This document shows, in pieces, positions 11,867-24,900 of a DNA stretch of 64,000 nucleotides. Position 1 is the stretch's first letter, and every line of letters begins with the position of its first letter. The stretch is from Trichoplax adhaerens (lineage: Eukaryota; Placozoa; Uniplacotomia; Trichoplacea; Trichoplacidae). Under the pieces are notes generated by a model. It worked only from the letters and a program-made list of their open reading frames with translations. It did no database searches and was not told the DNA's origin. The translations under genes were made by a program, and so were the position numbers. The stretch lies in contig NW_002060948.1 in NCBI RefSeq assembly GCF_000150275.1, positions 3,176,512 to 3,240,511 on the forward strand, written 5' to 3'.

Positions 11867-13902
11867 TTAAGATGGTACGCTTGAATCAGTTAAAGTACGC
11901 ATATCGTCATTGTACTTATTTAATGCTGCTTCTCTTGCAGCTCGTTTCTTGTCATCCAAAATACTGAAGTAATTATAAAGTAATACGCATGGAACGATAA
12001 CCAAAACGCTAGCAATAATAAATCCTGTAGATAACGTGAAATGAGGATGCCAGTGAATGCCATTCTTAGAAGAAAATAATGTCCAAAAGAAGGCAACCAA
12101 GGGAGTTACTGGTGCTTGAATAATTACTAAGTAATTAGCTCCATCTGTGTAACGAATCAGTAGTAACGAAAAAAGTTGAACTCCAGTAAAAAACAGTATA
12201 AATGCAGACGATGCACCAGCGGCCCAGGGATAATGAACGTTAGAATTACCAGTATATTGAGCCATGAATCCACAGTACATGCCGTCTTGAAATTCTTTGA
12301 AAGATTTGGCCTGCCAAAAATATAGATACATATAGAAATTGCATTTCTCAACTCAAATTTAAAGTCAATAGCGATCAGAACAGATAATTCATAATGATTC
12401 GGACTGAGATTTCTAGTAGGAGATAATCCTAGTAAGCTATAATGTAAACATTAAATAGTCTGAAAATTTCTAATAATTATAATAAGCTAAACTCTGCCGA
12501 TGGTGGGTGTGAAATTGAAGAATTAGGTTACATGTAATGGCATCTTTACATAACAGCCATTTCTGTATGCTGTTGCTTGCCATATGATGGAGCGATGGTG
12601 TTTTAGCTTGCAGTGTCTTAATATCTTTGGTAACTAATATTATAAGAACTAATCAGCTAATTCTATTTGAAAAAGTAGTATCATGTATAAAGCTAGTTGC
12701 TTCCAAGTGTACAGTCGTAATAGACAGAAATAGCATTTCTTGCAGTTTCAGTCATTCATACGGTACACTGTATTGCATGTCAGTATAATAACAAAGTGTC
12801 GTCGGATATTTTAAATTGCTAGTATATTTTGCAATTAAAACGTTACCAATGCTAATCAATAAGTTAATTCCGATAAGACTGAGATTGAAGATGCATTTAT
12901 CAATACAACTTATATTATTTTTATTAATTTACCGTTCCAAAGCCGGGTATAAATTCAGTCCAGAAAAAAAGCCCAACAAAAATAAGTTTGTAGGTTTGAA
13001 TCCATGCCAGAAATACAAGAGTTTCCTCCTATTGATATAAAACATCATTAGTAAAATACACGAAGGTATCATTTGCTTAAAAGAAATGATAAATAGTAAT
13101 GCCTTCAATCCGTAAAAGCATAATTGGCGGAGTAATAAAGTTATTTTATAACTGTTGTAGCGCTATTATTAAAAATTCAATAACCTTTGCATCTTTTTTA
13201 ATATATCTTTCCTGTAAAACATTTGATAGACTACTTGGTAGATATGCCAACCCAAAAACGAGCGGCCAAATTACTGAAGCAATACCCTTCTTTCGATATT
13301 GACCATTAATATCGAAAATAATAGGTTCGAAAGAAATAAATAATCCGATTAATGTGCCACATGTACATATTAGGCGGCCAAGACTGGGACGCTTGTGCAA
13401 TATCATGTAACTTAATAAAACCGTATAGGGAATTCGTAACGTCCTAAGTATAGCCTGCAAACTTGGTAAAGTTCTACTCGGTGGACTACCATAAACCACC
13501 ATGAAAGCATTGAGAGTATCTAACAGACCTAGGAGTACAAGGACTTTATGTGATGTATAAGATTTGATGCTAAACGATGGATTGGTCAATTTAGCTATAA
13601 TAGCGCATAACCAAAATATGACTGGAAACCAAAAGTCGCACGAAACAAGCGTAAAATATTGATTGCTAGCACAAATATTTGATAAAAGAACTGGAAAGAA
13701 CTGGTAGGGCAATATTAGCACCGCATAGGCATATAATACAGAAGATAGCAATCATAATTTTGGTAGCTCGTGGTGAGAAATAAACATTGCATATTGGTAG
13801 CGTTATGCCGGTCTTGTTGGCAGAATTAATACTGCCAGTGACTACCACAACATCGACTACATCTTCATTTTCTTCCATTTTCGTGGATAGTACTTCTAAC
13901 AA
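11867..13902 (-). CDS. CRT-like transporter, copy 2, reading frame broken in exon 1
   Basis: Same three-exon plan as copy 1: 13902-13185, 13028-12933 (again 96 nt) and 12310-11867, with all splice sites intact and phase 0. The protein keeps the family landmarks: FSIKSYTSHKVLVLLGLL, LRTLRIPYTVLLSYM, LICTCGTLIGLFIS, LPSSLSNVLQERYIKKD, GMYCGFMAQYTGNSNVHYPW and LLLIRYTDGANYLVIIQA. Exon 1 is 718 nt, one base more than a multiple of three. The frame jumps inside the helix 1-2 loop, just before the conserved SNQYF, where a 10-bp direct repeat (13685-13704) sits. Removing one repeat copy restores the frame, but the loop is then shorter than in the paralogues. Translation from the present sequence would stop at about residue 78. 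Everything else is conserved, so this is either a recent pseudogene or a sequence error. No acidic dileucine motif is visible at its N-terminus. Confidence 0.72.
13685..13704 (-). repeat. 10-bp tandem duplication at the frameshift of CRT-like copy 2
   Basis: AAAGAACTGG occurs twice back to back on the plus strand, at 13685-13694 and 13695-13704. It lies exactly where the coding frame of copy 2 breaks. Ten bases is one more than a multiple of three, so a duplication slip would produce the observed shift. Confidence 0.85.
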
Positions 13903-15043
13903 ATAAATAAAATAATTTGCTGTTTATAGGTAATATAGGCAGTACTTTAGTTTGAATAAGAGCTTTTATAATGTAGTACTTTGCGTATACGGGTATGAAA
14001 TTACGCGTGTGGCAAAGCTTCCATAAATTATATACTTTAGCCAGCTGGTAGGCAGTTGCATATAATAACCGGAATTCGGGCTTTAGCTGTAACCATTTAG
14101 GACAAAGGGATTGCAGTTATGATCTATAATTTACTTCACTTGCATGGTAGATAACTAATAAACATCAGGTTGGGTAAGATTTATTGGTAAGGCATCCTAC
14201 TGCTTAGCTGAAATCGAGCAATATAACATGTAGACAGACACTTGTTGATGTGAAGAACCGCATGTGCCAGCGTTACTACGATACGCGATGTACAGTACAA
14301 TGTACAGTACGCTGCCGTGGGCTACAGTACTACTGTAATGTACCGTACAGTACTGTAAATGATACAGGACAGTCAGCGTACAGTACAGTACAATATTGCA
14401 CAGTGCACAGTACAGTACGTAATGTACTGTCATGGAACACCAAAAAATATGCTGCACCTTCTTCCAGTAGAGGTCTGATTAGTTTCTATGGCACCCGGAA
14501 ACAATAAAGTTGTGTAAGTTAAATGAAGCCAAAACTATTATATATATATGTAAATATTATTTTTCGCTAAATATTATACAGGAATTTCAATGAAATACAA
14601 CTTTGATTTTTTAATGAAGGGTTGCCATCGAAAATGATCAGATTGTATGGTACTGTAGTTAGTAGAGTACAGTATCACGATAGAATATTGATGAAATCAT
14701 AATTGTTTAGAGGTCAATATTATTGGTACGCTTAATCCCAGGAATCGGCCAATAAAAAGGCAAATTATAATTAATTCTCGTCATTATTCTAAGTAATAAT
14801 TAAATAGCTGAAAGCTTAGTTGTCGTCGTAGATTGATTCTAGTTAACAAATTACGATAACTGCATTTCTGATACATCTTTTCTTGGCTGTTTTACTTAAG
14901 TATGGTAAAAGTTCATATAAGTCATAAGGGAAATTGTTATATTGTCACTCATCTCTCGATTGTAGAATCAACGGTATTGAAAGGCTAGAGAACGAGAATA
15001 CACAGCTGATATTGGAATAGATTATACCAACCAATAGGACATC
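13903..15043. other. Divergent spacer between the two halves of the CRT-like cluster
   Basis: The minus-strand copies 1-2 and the plus-strand copies 3-4 point away from each other here, so this stretch should hold two opposing promoters. Its centre (14288-14440) is dense in GTAC/TACAGTAC motifs, annotated separately. Overlapping open frames on both strands at 14197-14507 translate that repeat and are not genes. Confidence 0.55.
14288..14440. repeat. GTAC/TACAGTAC palindrome-rich patch
   Basis: Many overlapping copies of ACAGTAC and its complement GTACTGT lie in about 150 bp, with other sequence between them. Each GTAC is itself a palindrome, so the strand can fold into several alternative hairpins. 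The same word recurs near 21.5 kb, at 28.7-29.8 kb and near 30.3 kb, so it is dispersed through the region. Confidence 0.75.
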
Positions 15044-15490
15044 TTGATAGAATCAAGAAAATCAACTCCTTTATTAATTAATGGCTCAACTAATTATAAC
15101 CGTAAGGATGCGATTAATATCGTTTGCGATAGTAAAGACGATGCACTTAATTTAAATACTGTTACTTTATCGTATTCAATGTTTGTCGTCTCTCAATCGA
15201 CTGCAAGCATATTCATTGCTATCATTACTGTTCTTAGCCAAGTTGTAATGAATATTAGTTTACCTATACTATCGGAAATTATCGAATCTGGTCACTGTCG
15301 TAGTAATCAGTTTTTTTTGGCTTATTTTATTCTACTTTGTGGTTCCCCATTCTTTTAGGGCAGTTGTTTTGATCGTGAAACTATTGCGCCCTACTTTTAA
15401 CGTCAGGACTTACACTTCTTAGAAATATTTAATTCTTTTGGGAGCATTGAACGCTGTCAATGGATTATTGATGGTATATGGTAGTCTATG
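15044..15490 (+). pseudogene. Decayed CRT-like paralogue (copy 3), exon 1 remnant
   Basis: The open frame starts MIESRKSTPLLING and keeps the helix 1 region and the family loop LPILSEIIESGHCRSNQ. It then loses the frame. A length change near 15311-15340 moves WFPIL into another frame. A missing base in the G run at 15358-15360 shifts it again. In the resumed frame (VKLLRPTF, VRTYTS) an in-frame TAG follows at about 15420. Similarity goes on through KYLILLGALNAVNGLLMVYGS to about 15490 and then ends. No counterpart of the 96-nt second exon or of the last exon was found before copy 4 begins at 17772. The combination of two frame breaks, a stop and loss of the 3' half makes it a true pseudogene. 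Confidence 0.85.
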
Positions 15491-17771
15491 CAGCAACAGT
15501 TAGCGAATTACAACTGCCAAAATATTACCCGTCGTCTATTAACAATTTTGTTATTGAACAAACTTGCACAGAATGTAATGTTTCTTGCGGTCTGACAAAG
15601 AGTTGATACATAAGATGTAGTGAGAGATAGATTTTTATTATTGATGAGCAAGAAGAGAAGAGTAGCGAGGTTGAGTGTGTGAAAGAGAATCATCAAGAGC
15701 CGAAAAGAGAGTCAATATATAGTGTACTGTAATACCAGTACAGAACTAGTAGGTTCCAACGTCTGATTGGCATTAAGATGAGTTATGCTCAATTACATGC
15801 TATACGTATTCTTATACCTACAGAAAATCACTACTAGTATAATATAGGGTATGTGATACAAAACACAAACCTTTTGTTGATGTAGTTATATTTTTCGATT
15901 GGTAACGGTATTTTATCGATTAACGATTATAATTTAAAGTACTATCTCAAATTTAGCTAACAGTATCAGACATTCTTACAAACTTATACTTTGCTGAATG
16001 TGAAAATAAGAAGTGTTTAAAATAAATTTAAAAATGAAATAAAATGGAAGTGATCTTTCTTATTAAATGACATTGTGTTAGCAAAATCATGACTACAATT
16101 TCTGCTATGTTTTAGATGATGGATAGTGTAATGCTTTCCAGGTACACTCGTATATGCTTTGATTGCTTTCATTCTAACTGACCATCCTATGTTTGCCCTA
16201 TTCTAGGCTTTGCCAATAAACGGTAATATTTTTATAGGTATAGTTATTTTTCAAGGTTTCCTAGTGGATCTTAAAAAGATTCTCGGAATAACTAGGAGAT
16301 CAAGCTGCCAATATTCTATGAATTTTATCATGCTTAATTCAGTCTAGTTTATGCCGAATTTTTGATCTCATATCCACAGCCGGCATGCCGAATAATGTTT
16401 ATCGAAGTTATTCATTACCTATGGATTTAATTCTTAGCTAATAATCTAGCGGCGATATTATAGATTAAGAATATGTATGCTAAGCTAAAAACTATTATCC
16501 ATTAAGACTATTATTTACAGATCCTCTTAATTTAATCTTTGATATATTTAGAAAGTGACTAAAACAAATTACCTAATTATCCAATTATTTGTGAGCTTAA
16601 ACTCTGCTATGATGCTAAGGTGGAGCATTACCGATATATCTTCAGCGAAGATTCGCAATGTATAATGTGGAAATTTCAAGATAACGTTTTTGATAACAGA
16701 AATCATTCTACACCGAAAAAAATTTACGGTTCTCGCTAGCAATGCTCTTCCGATTGCGCATAGCGTAAAAATAAAATTGTATTTCATACTTTGCATAAAT
16801 TTTATTTCTCAATTTTTTCATCGATAGCTTATTTAAATTACTGTAATAATAAATTTTCGCAGCTTCACTTATCTTTATTAAAGGCTAAAATATATATATG
16901 CTTTGATGGAGAGGCAAACAGATGGTACTATCTTTTCGTAAAGTAGATATATAGCATAACCAATTCAGACTCTTTCGATTTACAGATGTTTATGCAAGCT
17001 TTATTGAAAGCATTTTTATGAATGTTGGTCGTTCTGTAAAGCGAGCAAAATAATTTTATTTTATAACTATCACTATAGACTTCATCACTATTAAAATATA
17101 TTCAAGTATGTCCTAAGTAAATTAATCAGATTTCGTAATAACTTGTAATACTGAGGATTAGCGTCAGAAGTTTTTCTGAGCTATTTGTATAACATTACTT
17201 AACATAATTTACTATAAACTCAGTTCTTTTAAAGACTTACGATATTGATAAAAGCAGCTAACCAATAGGCATATGATCACTATCACTGTTACTTATTTCG
17301 ACCTTTACGATAATAGTGAGACTTTCTTTCAATGTAATGCTGTAGATCCTGTTAGAAATGGTAGATAAAATGTCGGTATCTTCGATATCAGCTTACTAGA
17401 TTACTTTAATTTTAGCAGCTCTATGAAAATTCCTTGTCATAGCCTGTTTATGGCTTTTCCATTCCTAAAGAATAGCTAGTATTTTCCTTTATTATCTGGT
17501 TAGGCCGTTCAATTTATTACGCTCTCTTCCTTCCACGGAGCTTCGCTAATTTACTTTGCAACTTAGTTCAACGAAAATGAAGATATGCGTAAAGTCATCT
17601 GATTACTTAACCATATGGTTATTAAATATGACCATTATCCTACTTTCACGGCCTAATTAAATTTCACTGAAAATTATCAGAATGAAAATAGATAATAGTA
17701 AAAATGCACTGAAAAGTATTACCATTTCCACATAGATTACTACTATTATCTTAAGCCTGTTTAACTTCGCC
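15491..17771. other. Spacer between the CRT-like pseudogene and copy 4
   Basis: About 2.3 kb with no exon I can support. I looked for remnants of the missing second and third exons of the pseudogene (an EExLVF-type start, a GMxCGF-type loop) and saw none. The frame at 16569-16796 (minus, 75 codons) has no family features. Confidence 0.5.
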
Positions 17772-19967
17772 ATGACTACATTAGACACAGTATCTTTACT
17801 ATCTTCAGAAGATGACCATCAAAATCTAGATCAAAATCTAGAGTTAAGTGAAGACGAACGACACCTAAGTAAAGATGATTGTGATGAGACGAAGAAGACT
17901 TTGCAGTTACCCTTGTGTAATCGTAGCATTTCGAAAAATCTCGCCGGCACAATAATCACCATCATTACAGTATTTGGACAATCTGGTATGGCTATTGCTT
18001 TACCAACATTTTCAGTAGCTGTTAATACAGCTCATTGCCATAGTAATCAGTACTTTGTCTTGATTTATCCTGCAATGTGGTTTCCTATAATATTTTCCTT
18101 GATTGCCTTCGCTTCAAAAGCGATCAATCCTAAGTTTTCTCTCAAATCATATACAGCAATCAAAGCCTACATTATTTTGGGCCTTTTATGTGCTGTTAAC
18201 TGCTTGTTAGTTACATTTGCTAGTCTACCAGATAGAACACCTCCTAATCTGCAAGGAATTCTTGGCATAACTATTATTCCATTTACTGTCATTTTGCGAT
18301 ATGCTATCCTTCGTAAGAAAGTTGGAGTGGGACGTTTGCTATGTACACTAGGCACTTTAGTTGGCCTATTCATAACTTTAGTACCGAATATTTTCAACAT
18401 AGAGAAAAATAAACATCATGGATCAAAATCTGTCATTTGGCCATTAATTTTTATATTAGGAATCTTACCTGCTGCCATAGCTAATGTACTGCAAGAAAAA
18501 GAAATGAAACGTGACTATAGGGTAAGCCTGAAATGCTTAAGTTCAATCGTTAACTGAGAGACTAGAATGTAGACGCTATTAAGTGATATGAGAATTTTCA
18601 AATTTTTAAAATACGAGTATACTAGTAGTATAATAAAATACCTGTACGCATGTAATTTACTGTTAACGAGTTACGGTTAGTCTCTACCTTTGATAAAATG
18701 CTATAATAAAATTTGTAGGAGGAAAGTTTAGTATTTCAAGCATGGGTTGCCTGGTATAATGTATTCTTCTTGGGTTTACTATTTTGGACAGGCTTTATTC
18801 CTCATTTCGGGCAGGTAAAGCAACTATGATTTTATCAAGAGATATATTGCAACACTTCAAAGATTTTACTGCTATGTTGTAAATTTTCTATCTCAATACA
18901 GTTGTCACAACCCTCACTTGTGGCAAAGGAAAGTAAAGAACTCTAGTGTAGTTACTTAAAACTTGGGCTATTTCTCCCAGTACTTTCAGTTTCTATGAGA
19001 GAAGTATTTGAGAACTCGATTTCTCGGCTGATCTCCACAGACAACTGACTAATTATTACACTATTCTTCACGATATGAGTCTTGCCGTTTCTTGAGCAAT
19101 TACCTACTTTATTCTACAAACACACGCGCTTAAATAGGTTTCTACAGTGAATTCCAATATTAACGAGTGAGAATTCATGCTTTGCAAGTTACATTAATTA
19201 GTATAATACCATTACTAAATATACATGTCGATATCCTCAGACTTAGATAGCTACAAGCTATCAGGTGTTAAGACGCTTAACCTTCGTCCATATACAGCTC
19301 AATTTTTAGAGATTAACATATCTTATAAATCTACAGTAAATTAACTGCTAACAACTTCTATTTTTATCTCATTTCTACCATCCTATTATCAGCTACAAGC
19401 GCATTAAAACATAGCACATAACCTTATCTTATCTATTCATAAACATTCATTAATTTATAGTTACTTAATTAGTAACGGCGTACCGTGACAACAGTATAAG
19501 ACTTCACAATAGGAATATTTAATACATATTTGCCACAAATTACATAAGAAATTATTATGCATTGTAATTTTCATCAGGCATCTAACATACAACAATTTCA
19601 ACACCAAATGGATTGCGGATTTCTGTCACAATTTGGCGGTGGTAAAGGAAAAGTACCGTCTTATCCTTGGGCACTTGGCGCTGCTTGGCTATTTATTTCT
19701 TTCTATTGCATTGCTAATCAGGCTGCGCTACTTTTACTACGCTATTCAGACGGCGCCATTTATCTAGTTATCGTTCAAGCTATAATACCTCCAATAGTCG
19801 CCATATTTTGGACTTTATTCACACTTAAAGGTGGCTTTCATTGGCATCCAAGATTTACAGATTCGAGCGCATTTGTCTTCGCTGGTATTATCGTTATTTT
19901 GCCGTGCATTATTATTTATAATTATTTGACATTAAAAGAAGAGAAAGCAGAGAGCAATAAAATCTAA
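17772..19967 (+). CDS. CRT-like (DMT superfamily) membrane transporter, copy 4, intact
   Basis: Exons 17772-18521, 18719-18814 (96 nt) and 19578-19967 join in phase 0 to a 411-aa protein, the same length as copy 1. About ten membrane helices. Landmarks: HCHSNQYFVLI, FSLKSYTAIKAYIILGLL, LGITIIPFTVILRY, LLCTLGTLVGLFIT, LPAAIANVLQEKEMKRD, an EESLVFQAWV middle exon, DCGFLSQFGGGKGK, LLLLRYSDGAIYLVIVQA and IPPIVAIFWTLF. The N-terminal tail carries DTVSLL, again of the [DE]xxxL[LI] sorting type, and a long acidic stretch (residues about 14-42). By analogy with the family it is an organellar carrier; the substrate is unknown. It differs from copies 1 and 2 in the third-exon loop, where glycine-rich FGGGKGK replaces YTGNSN-type sequence, so its substrate may differ. 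Confidence 0.78.
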
Positions 19968-21983
19968 TACTAAAACAATGAGATGACATAGAATTATGAA
20001 CTATGGGTATCTTACAGGATCTATCATATCATAATAATTAATTTTGGAAATCTCATATTACGCAGCATTCCTGGTATTTTCGATAGTAAAGCTTAATAAT
20101 TTAGTAATTTAGATTGCGAAAGGTTTCTACCATGGACTACTAAATTATATGATGCATCTAGTAGTTCATGGCTTCTACGGTAGCTCAGATGAGTTCTATT
20201 ATATTGAGGTAAATCGGAAGACTAACAGTCTAAATTGTGGAAGACTCTACTATCCAAAATAAATCGAATAGCTGAGTCTTCTTAGTGAAATTATGGTAAC
20301 AATGTAGAATATTAAAAGTTGATGAATTCATTCGCTAAAGTAACAATAAAAATAGAAATATGGCCGTTCTACAAACGGAGTTACTTTCTACTACAAATAT
20401 TGCAGAAACCTTATGTTTAGATTCCTTAACAACAAGTTACGATCGTTGGACTTCTATGACTTGTTGAATATTGCATATGATTGATTGAGCTGAAAAATTC
20501 TACACTAAATATCATTTATTTATTGGTTATATTGTATAATGTTTTAATTTTTGCATAGGCATGAAAATGTACCAAAATGAATATGATCTGATGTTCTGTC
20601 CTTTGATGCTATATCTTGATTCAGGCAGAGCAACGGATTTATAAGTATATAATGCTCCATTTTATCTTGCGAATTTTTCATAGTTAGGACCAAAGCAATC
20701 TCTATTGCATTACTTTCATCGTCTAATGAATCTTGTATTTAATTTGTTTATGAACTAAACTATCATAAGAAAACTACCCGAACCCGCACAGTTAGCTGTG
20801 TATTACATGTAATGGTTCGCCTAGTAGTGTATAATTTCGGGAATAAGTTGTCGCTGATAATTTATATATCTGTATCGTGGACGATAATTGACATATTACA
20901 GTTAGATTTGTAACTTCCTTTACTCTGTTTATGAGCTTAGTGAGCGTGCTACCGTATATACCATAAATGTATCGGATCTGAACTCTAGATGCAGTATCAT
21001 CACAGACAGTAGTGAGTGTATCAAAGGTCATTGCTTACATGATCTATGTAACTATCTATATCCTCATATGTATCTGCTTATTAAAAGTATCCTTGATCTA
21101 CTCTCTCTCTCTCATGATATATCTCTATCTTAGTAACAATACCTGTAACGTGTATTTGTGAAACTTCAATGAATCTGCTTCTATCCTTCTCAATCTATTG
21201 ACATCTATTTGACGTAAACCAAATAACATTACAACCTAGACGTGCTCACTGTACAGTGTACGTGGAGATACATTCCTTGACCCTATTTTAAAGCCATAAC
21301 CATTATCTGTGTTAAAAATTTAATAATAAACATTTAGATCTATTGTTAGGGTTCTTAGCCGACTATTCTATGTTAATAGCGTGATCAATAATTAACAGGG
21401 ATAAGTGAAGAATTTTAAAATCATCCTGTTTACGAAAATTTCTTGTATCGATTGATATGAGTTTTAGCATGATTGAATGATAACCCTATACTGTAAACTA
21501 TACAGTACAGTACAATACTATCACCGTCAATCGTTAATATTCTGTACTAGTATACTATCAGATTTTGCGGGACTCTGGTATATTTGTACCTTTTACTTTA
21601 TATTATCTATGTCTCACCATGGTCACCATTAGTCACTATTATGGTATGATTGCAATTTATCAAATCCCTACGTTACAAAGTTAATTCATTATTGTAATAA
21701 AGGGATATTCTTGCAAATGAAAATGAAGCATTCTTCTATCAAAGATAGCAACCTGTACTTTATATGGATGCCATATTTAAATTAATGAGATCTGTAAATA
21801 ATTCCATAGCTGTTTGTATCAATACAGCTTTAAAAGCATAAATTGTACATTATCGTGGAAAGAATTATGCCCAGTAGTAGTACTAGAAGGTGCCGAAAAG
21901 GCATGAGCTAACTTAAGATAAATAAACAAAGCTTGTCACGATTGCAACGTGCAATCAATTTTTAACCAGTTTCACGTTTAGCA
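19968..21983. other. Spacer between CRT-like copy 4 and PLOD
   Basis: Two kilobases without a supported exon. An AATAAA near 20343 could serve copy 4. A short TACAGTAC cluster lies near 21495-21515. The minus-strand frame 20792-21031 (79 codons) has no recognisable domain or splice-site support. Confidence 0.5.
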
Positions 21984-24900
21984 ATGGCACGGAAAAATCT
22001 ATTACTAATATTTATTATTGGGTCATTTTTAAAATTTCCCTTAATCGGATGTAATGGTTAGTAGAAAAATAGAGTTTTAATAGAGTGCAGTACTTTTACA
22101 GTATCGGTTAAATCTACCACAAGGTAACTAAATAATATTCTTACAAATCATTTTGACTTTGTTAAATATGTTAGATGCTAAAGAGACTTTATTAACGCTC
22201 ACGGTAGCAAGTGATTGCACCGATGGATTCCAAAGATTTAATCGGTCATGCAGAATTTACGATTTAAATTGCAAGGTATTGCTAAATGCAGTATTTGCGC
22301 AGTTTCTTAGTAATGTGAATACGAGTATAACGATCACAAGGATTAAATAATAGTCATCTATCTAGATTCTTGGTATGAACAAAATATGGAAAGGTGGCAG
22401 CATGGAATTTCCAGGTGGAGGCTATAAAATTAATCTCTTAAGAAGAGAACTCGAGCGTTTAAAAGACAAGGATGATATTATAATCGTTACAGATAGGTTG
22501 AGATTATTTTCCATAATATCAAAAGCCGTACTACGATATAAATATTTTTATCTGTAAGCATGAACCGCATTGTGTAATTCATTTTTTTCATTTACCTCAA
22601 TTATTTAAGTTATGATGTCATCTATACCGCTGGAACTCAAGAAATATTGGAAAAGTTTCATCAATTTAATGCTAATGTAGTTTTTGGTGCGGAGCCATAT
22701 TGCTGGCCCAATCAGGAATTAGCTAGTGTATGAATTTAAGTGTTGATTATATTCCAACATAAGTGATATTAATGAAATATTAGATAGCTGTTGCTTTCTC
22801 ACTCACAAGCCTTGTCGGATAACTCATAATTTGGTTTAGTTATTCGATATCCTATAATCGCAATATTTATAAAATAGTTAATGCAATACCTTATTGTCTA
22901 AGCACAGTATCTATCACGTTTCAGGTAGTATATAAATTTGTAATATTCTGCAATAAGTAGAGTGTCTTTATCTATCTTTAGCTATACAACTTTATACCCA
23001 AATTATCACAAATAAGTAGGTTTTACCTAGAAAATCCTAATTAAAGTATTAGATTCAAATATTCATACGCGAATTTGTCTAACAAAAGAATATTATGGAA
23101 ATACTCATGCATACAGATGGCTCTTCGCATAATATTCATATTAGTTTATCAGGGTGTTTCATTTTCTTTTAGTTATATGTTGGATTCAGAATATCATTAA
23201 TTAAATACTGCATATTGTTCAAACCGTTAATATAATATCATAGAGTCAAAGTATGCTATTCCTTGGATACAATGCTATTGATCTATACTTAATATTTATC
23301 ATCCTTCTCAAAGCATTACCCAGTGGTTTCGTCTGGAAAACGATTCTTAAATTCTGGCGGTAAGTAAAACTTTCAACGATTTATTATTATTTCATTTTTG
23401 AGACTATTATTACAAATGATGCCGTAGGCTTTATCGGTCATGCAAGAACAATTTACGAAATAATCACCTATCGGTCAATTGAAGATAGTGATGATGATCA
23501 GCTATACTATACCGAGATTTATCTCGATTCAAAATTGAGGGTGAGCAATCTGAGACTTAATTTTGCGACAATGATGTATGCATAAATGTAATAAGAATTG
23601 AAACATCGCTCCGCAAATAAATATCATAGTAATAGAATTGATTCGTTATTATCATTAGGATAAGTGGAATATTAAACTTGATCATAAAAGTGTCCTATTT
23701 CATAATCTCAATGGTGCTCAAGGTATTTGGCAAATTCAACCTTTATCCACATTAATGATCGCATTGTGATGATAGTATATCTTGATACCGTGAAATTAAT
23801 ATTCTAGTTAAAATGATGATAAAATTCGTCAATATCATTAAATTTTGTCAGAGGAAGTCAATCTAATTCCAGACAATGGTGGTAAATATCGATTATTTAA
23901 TGAAGTCTATCAAACTTTACCTATTGCAGTTCACGGCAATGGACCTACTAAGGTATGATATGCAAATAGAAGACATTGTTTACAATAATTTATCAGCTAA
24001 CAGAAGGGATAATTTTTGATAATTTCTAGTGTGTTACATTTTTGCCTACAACAAAAATTGCATTAAGATATCAGAACTTGAAATTTATTGCTATCTATTT
24101 CTAATTTTTAACAAGCTACTTATTTATTTCGTTTTACATCCAATATATCATACCTAATTCTATAGGAAGTGAGCTTAAATTATTTTGGCAACTATTTGGC
24201 AAATTATTGGAGTTTTAATGACGGATGTATAGCATGTAAAGAGAACACCATTGAACACTTAAAGGTATGATATATTTCACAGTTTTATGGCTTTATTAGA
24301 ATGTTGCAAGCTATTTAATCAATAACAAATAAGAATAAACGTTCTTTAATTATAAAATAAATAGAAAGACCATTATCCAAGGCTTTCTCTCGCTATATTC
24401 ATCCACAAATCTGCACCGTTTACGGATGTATTTCTGCAAAGATTATCAAATCAGCAATATCCAAAAGATAAAATTGATTTATTTCTTCATATAAGTGTAT
24501 GCTTGTTTTGCTTCGAATTAATCATTTATAAATTTCAGTATTAGTATAGAAGCTGTGTAGGCAATATTTTATTTTCTTGACAATTCATTTATTATAATTT
24601 ATTAATTAATCGGATAAAATTGTCGAATTTATTTTTATTTCATCGTGAAGATTGACCACCATTTGAAAGATACTCTTGTATGGTGGAAGAAATATTCCTC
24701 GCTTTATGCTAGTCAAGAGCTAATTGTACCATCAGATAAGATCAATCCAAGTAAAGCAAGAAATTTAGCCATGTACGCATATATAAACTATATTAATGTT
24801 GTGACCTTCTATTGCTATCATAGCATTACAACTGCTAATCAATTTAATAAGAGTATAATGCTGATAATGTGAAGTCTTCAGATCATACATATTTAAATAA

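Noticed and set aside
14197-14507. Overlapping frames of 85-86 codons on both strands
   Set aside because: They translate the GTAC-rich repeat (YCTVHSTV-type strings) in both directions, a typical repeat artefact.
18167-18400. 77-codon minus-strand frame
   Set aside because: Antisense shadow of exon 1 of CRT-like copy 4.
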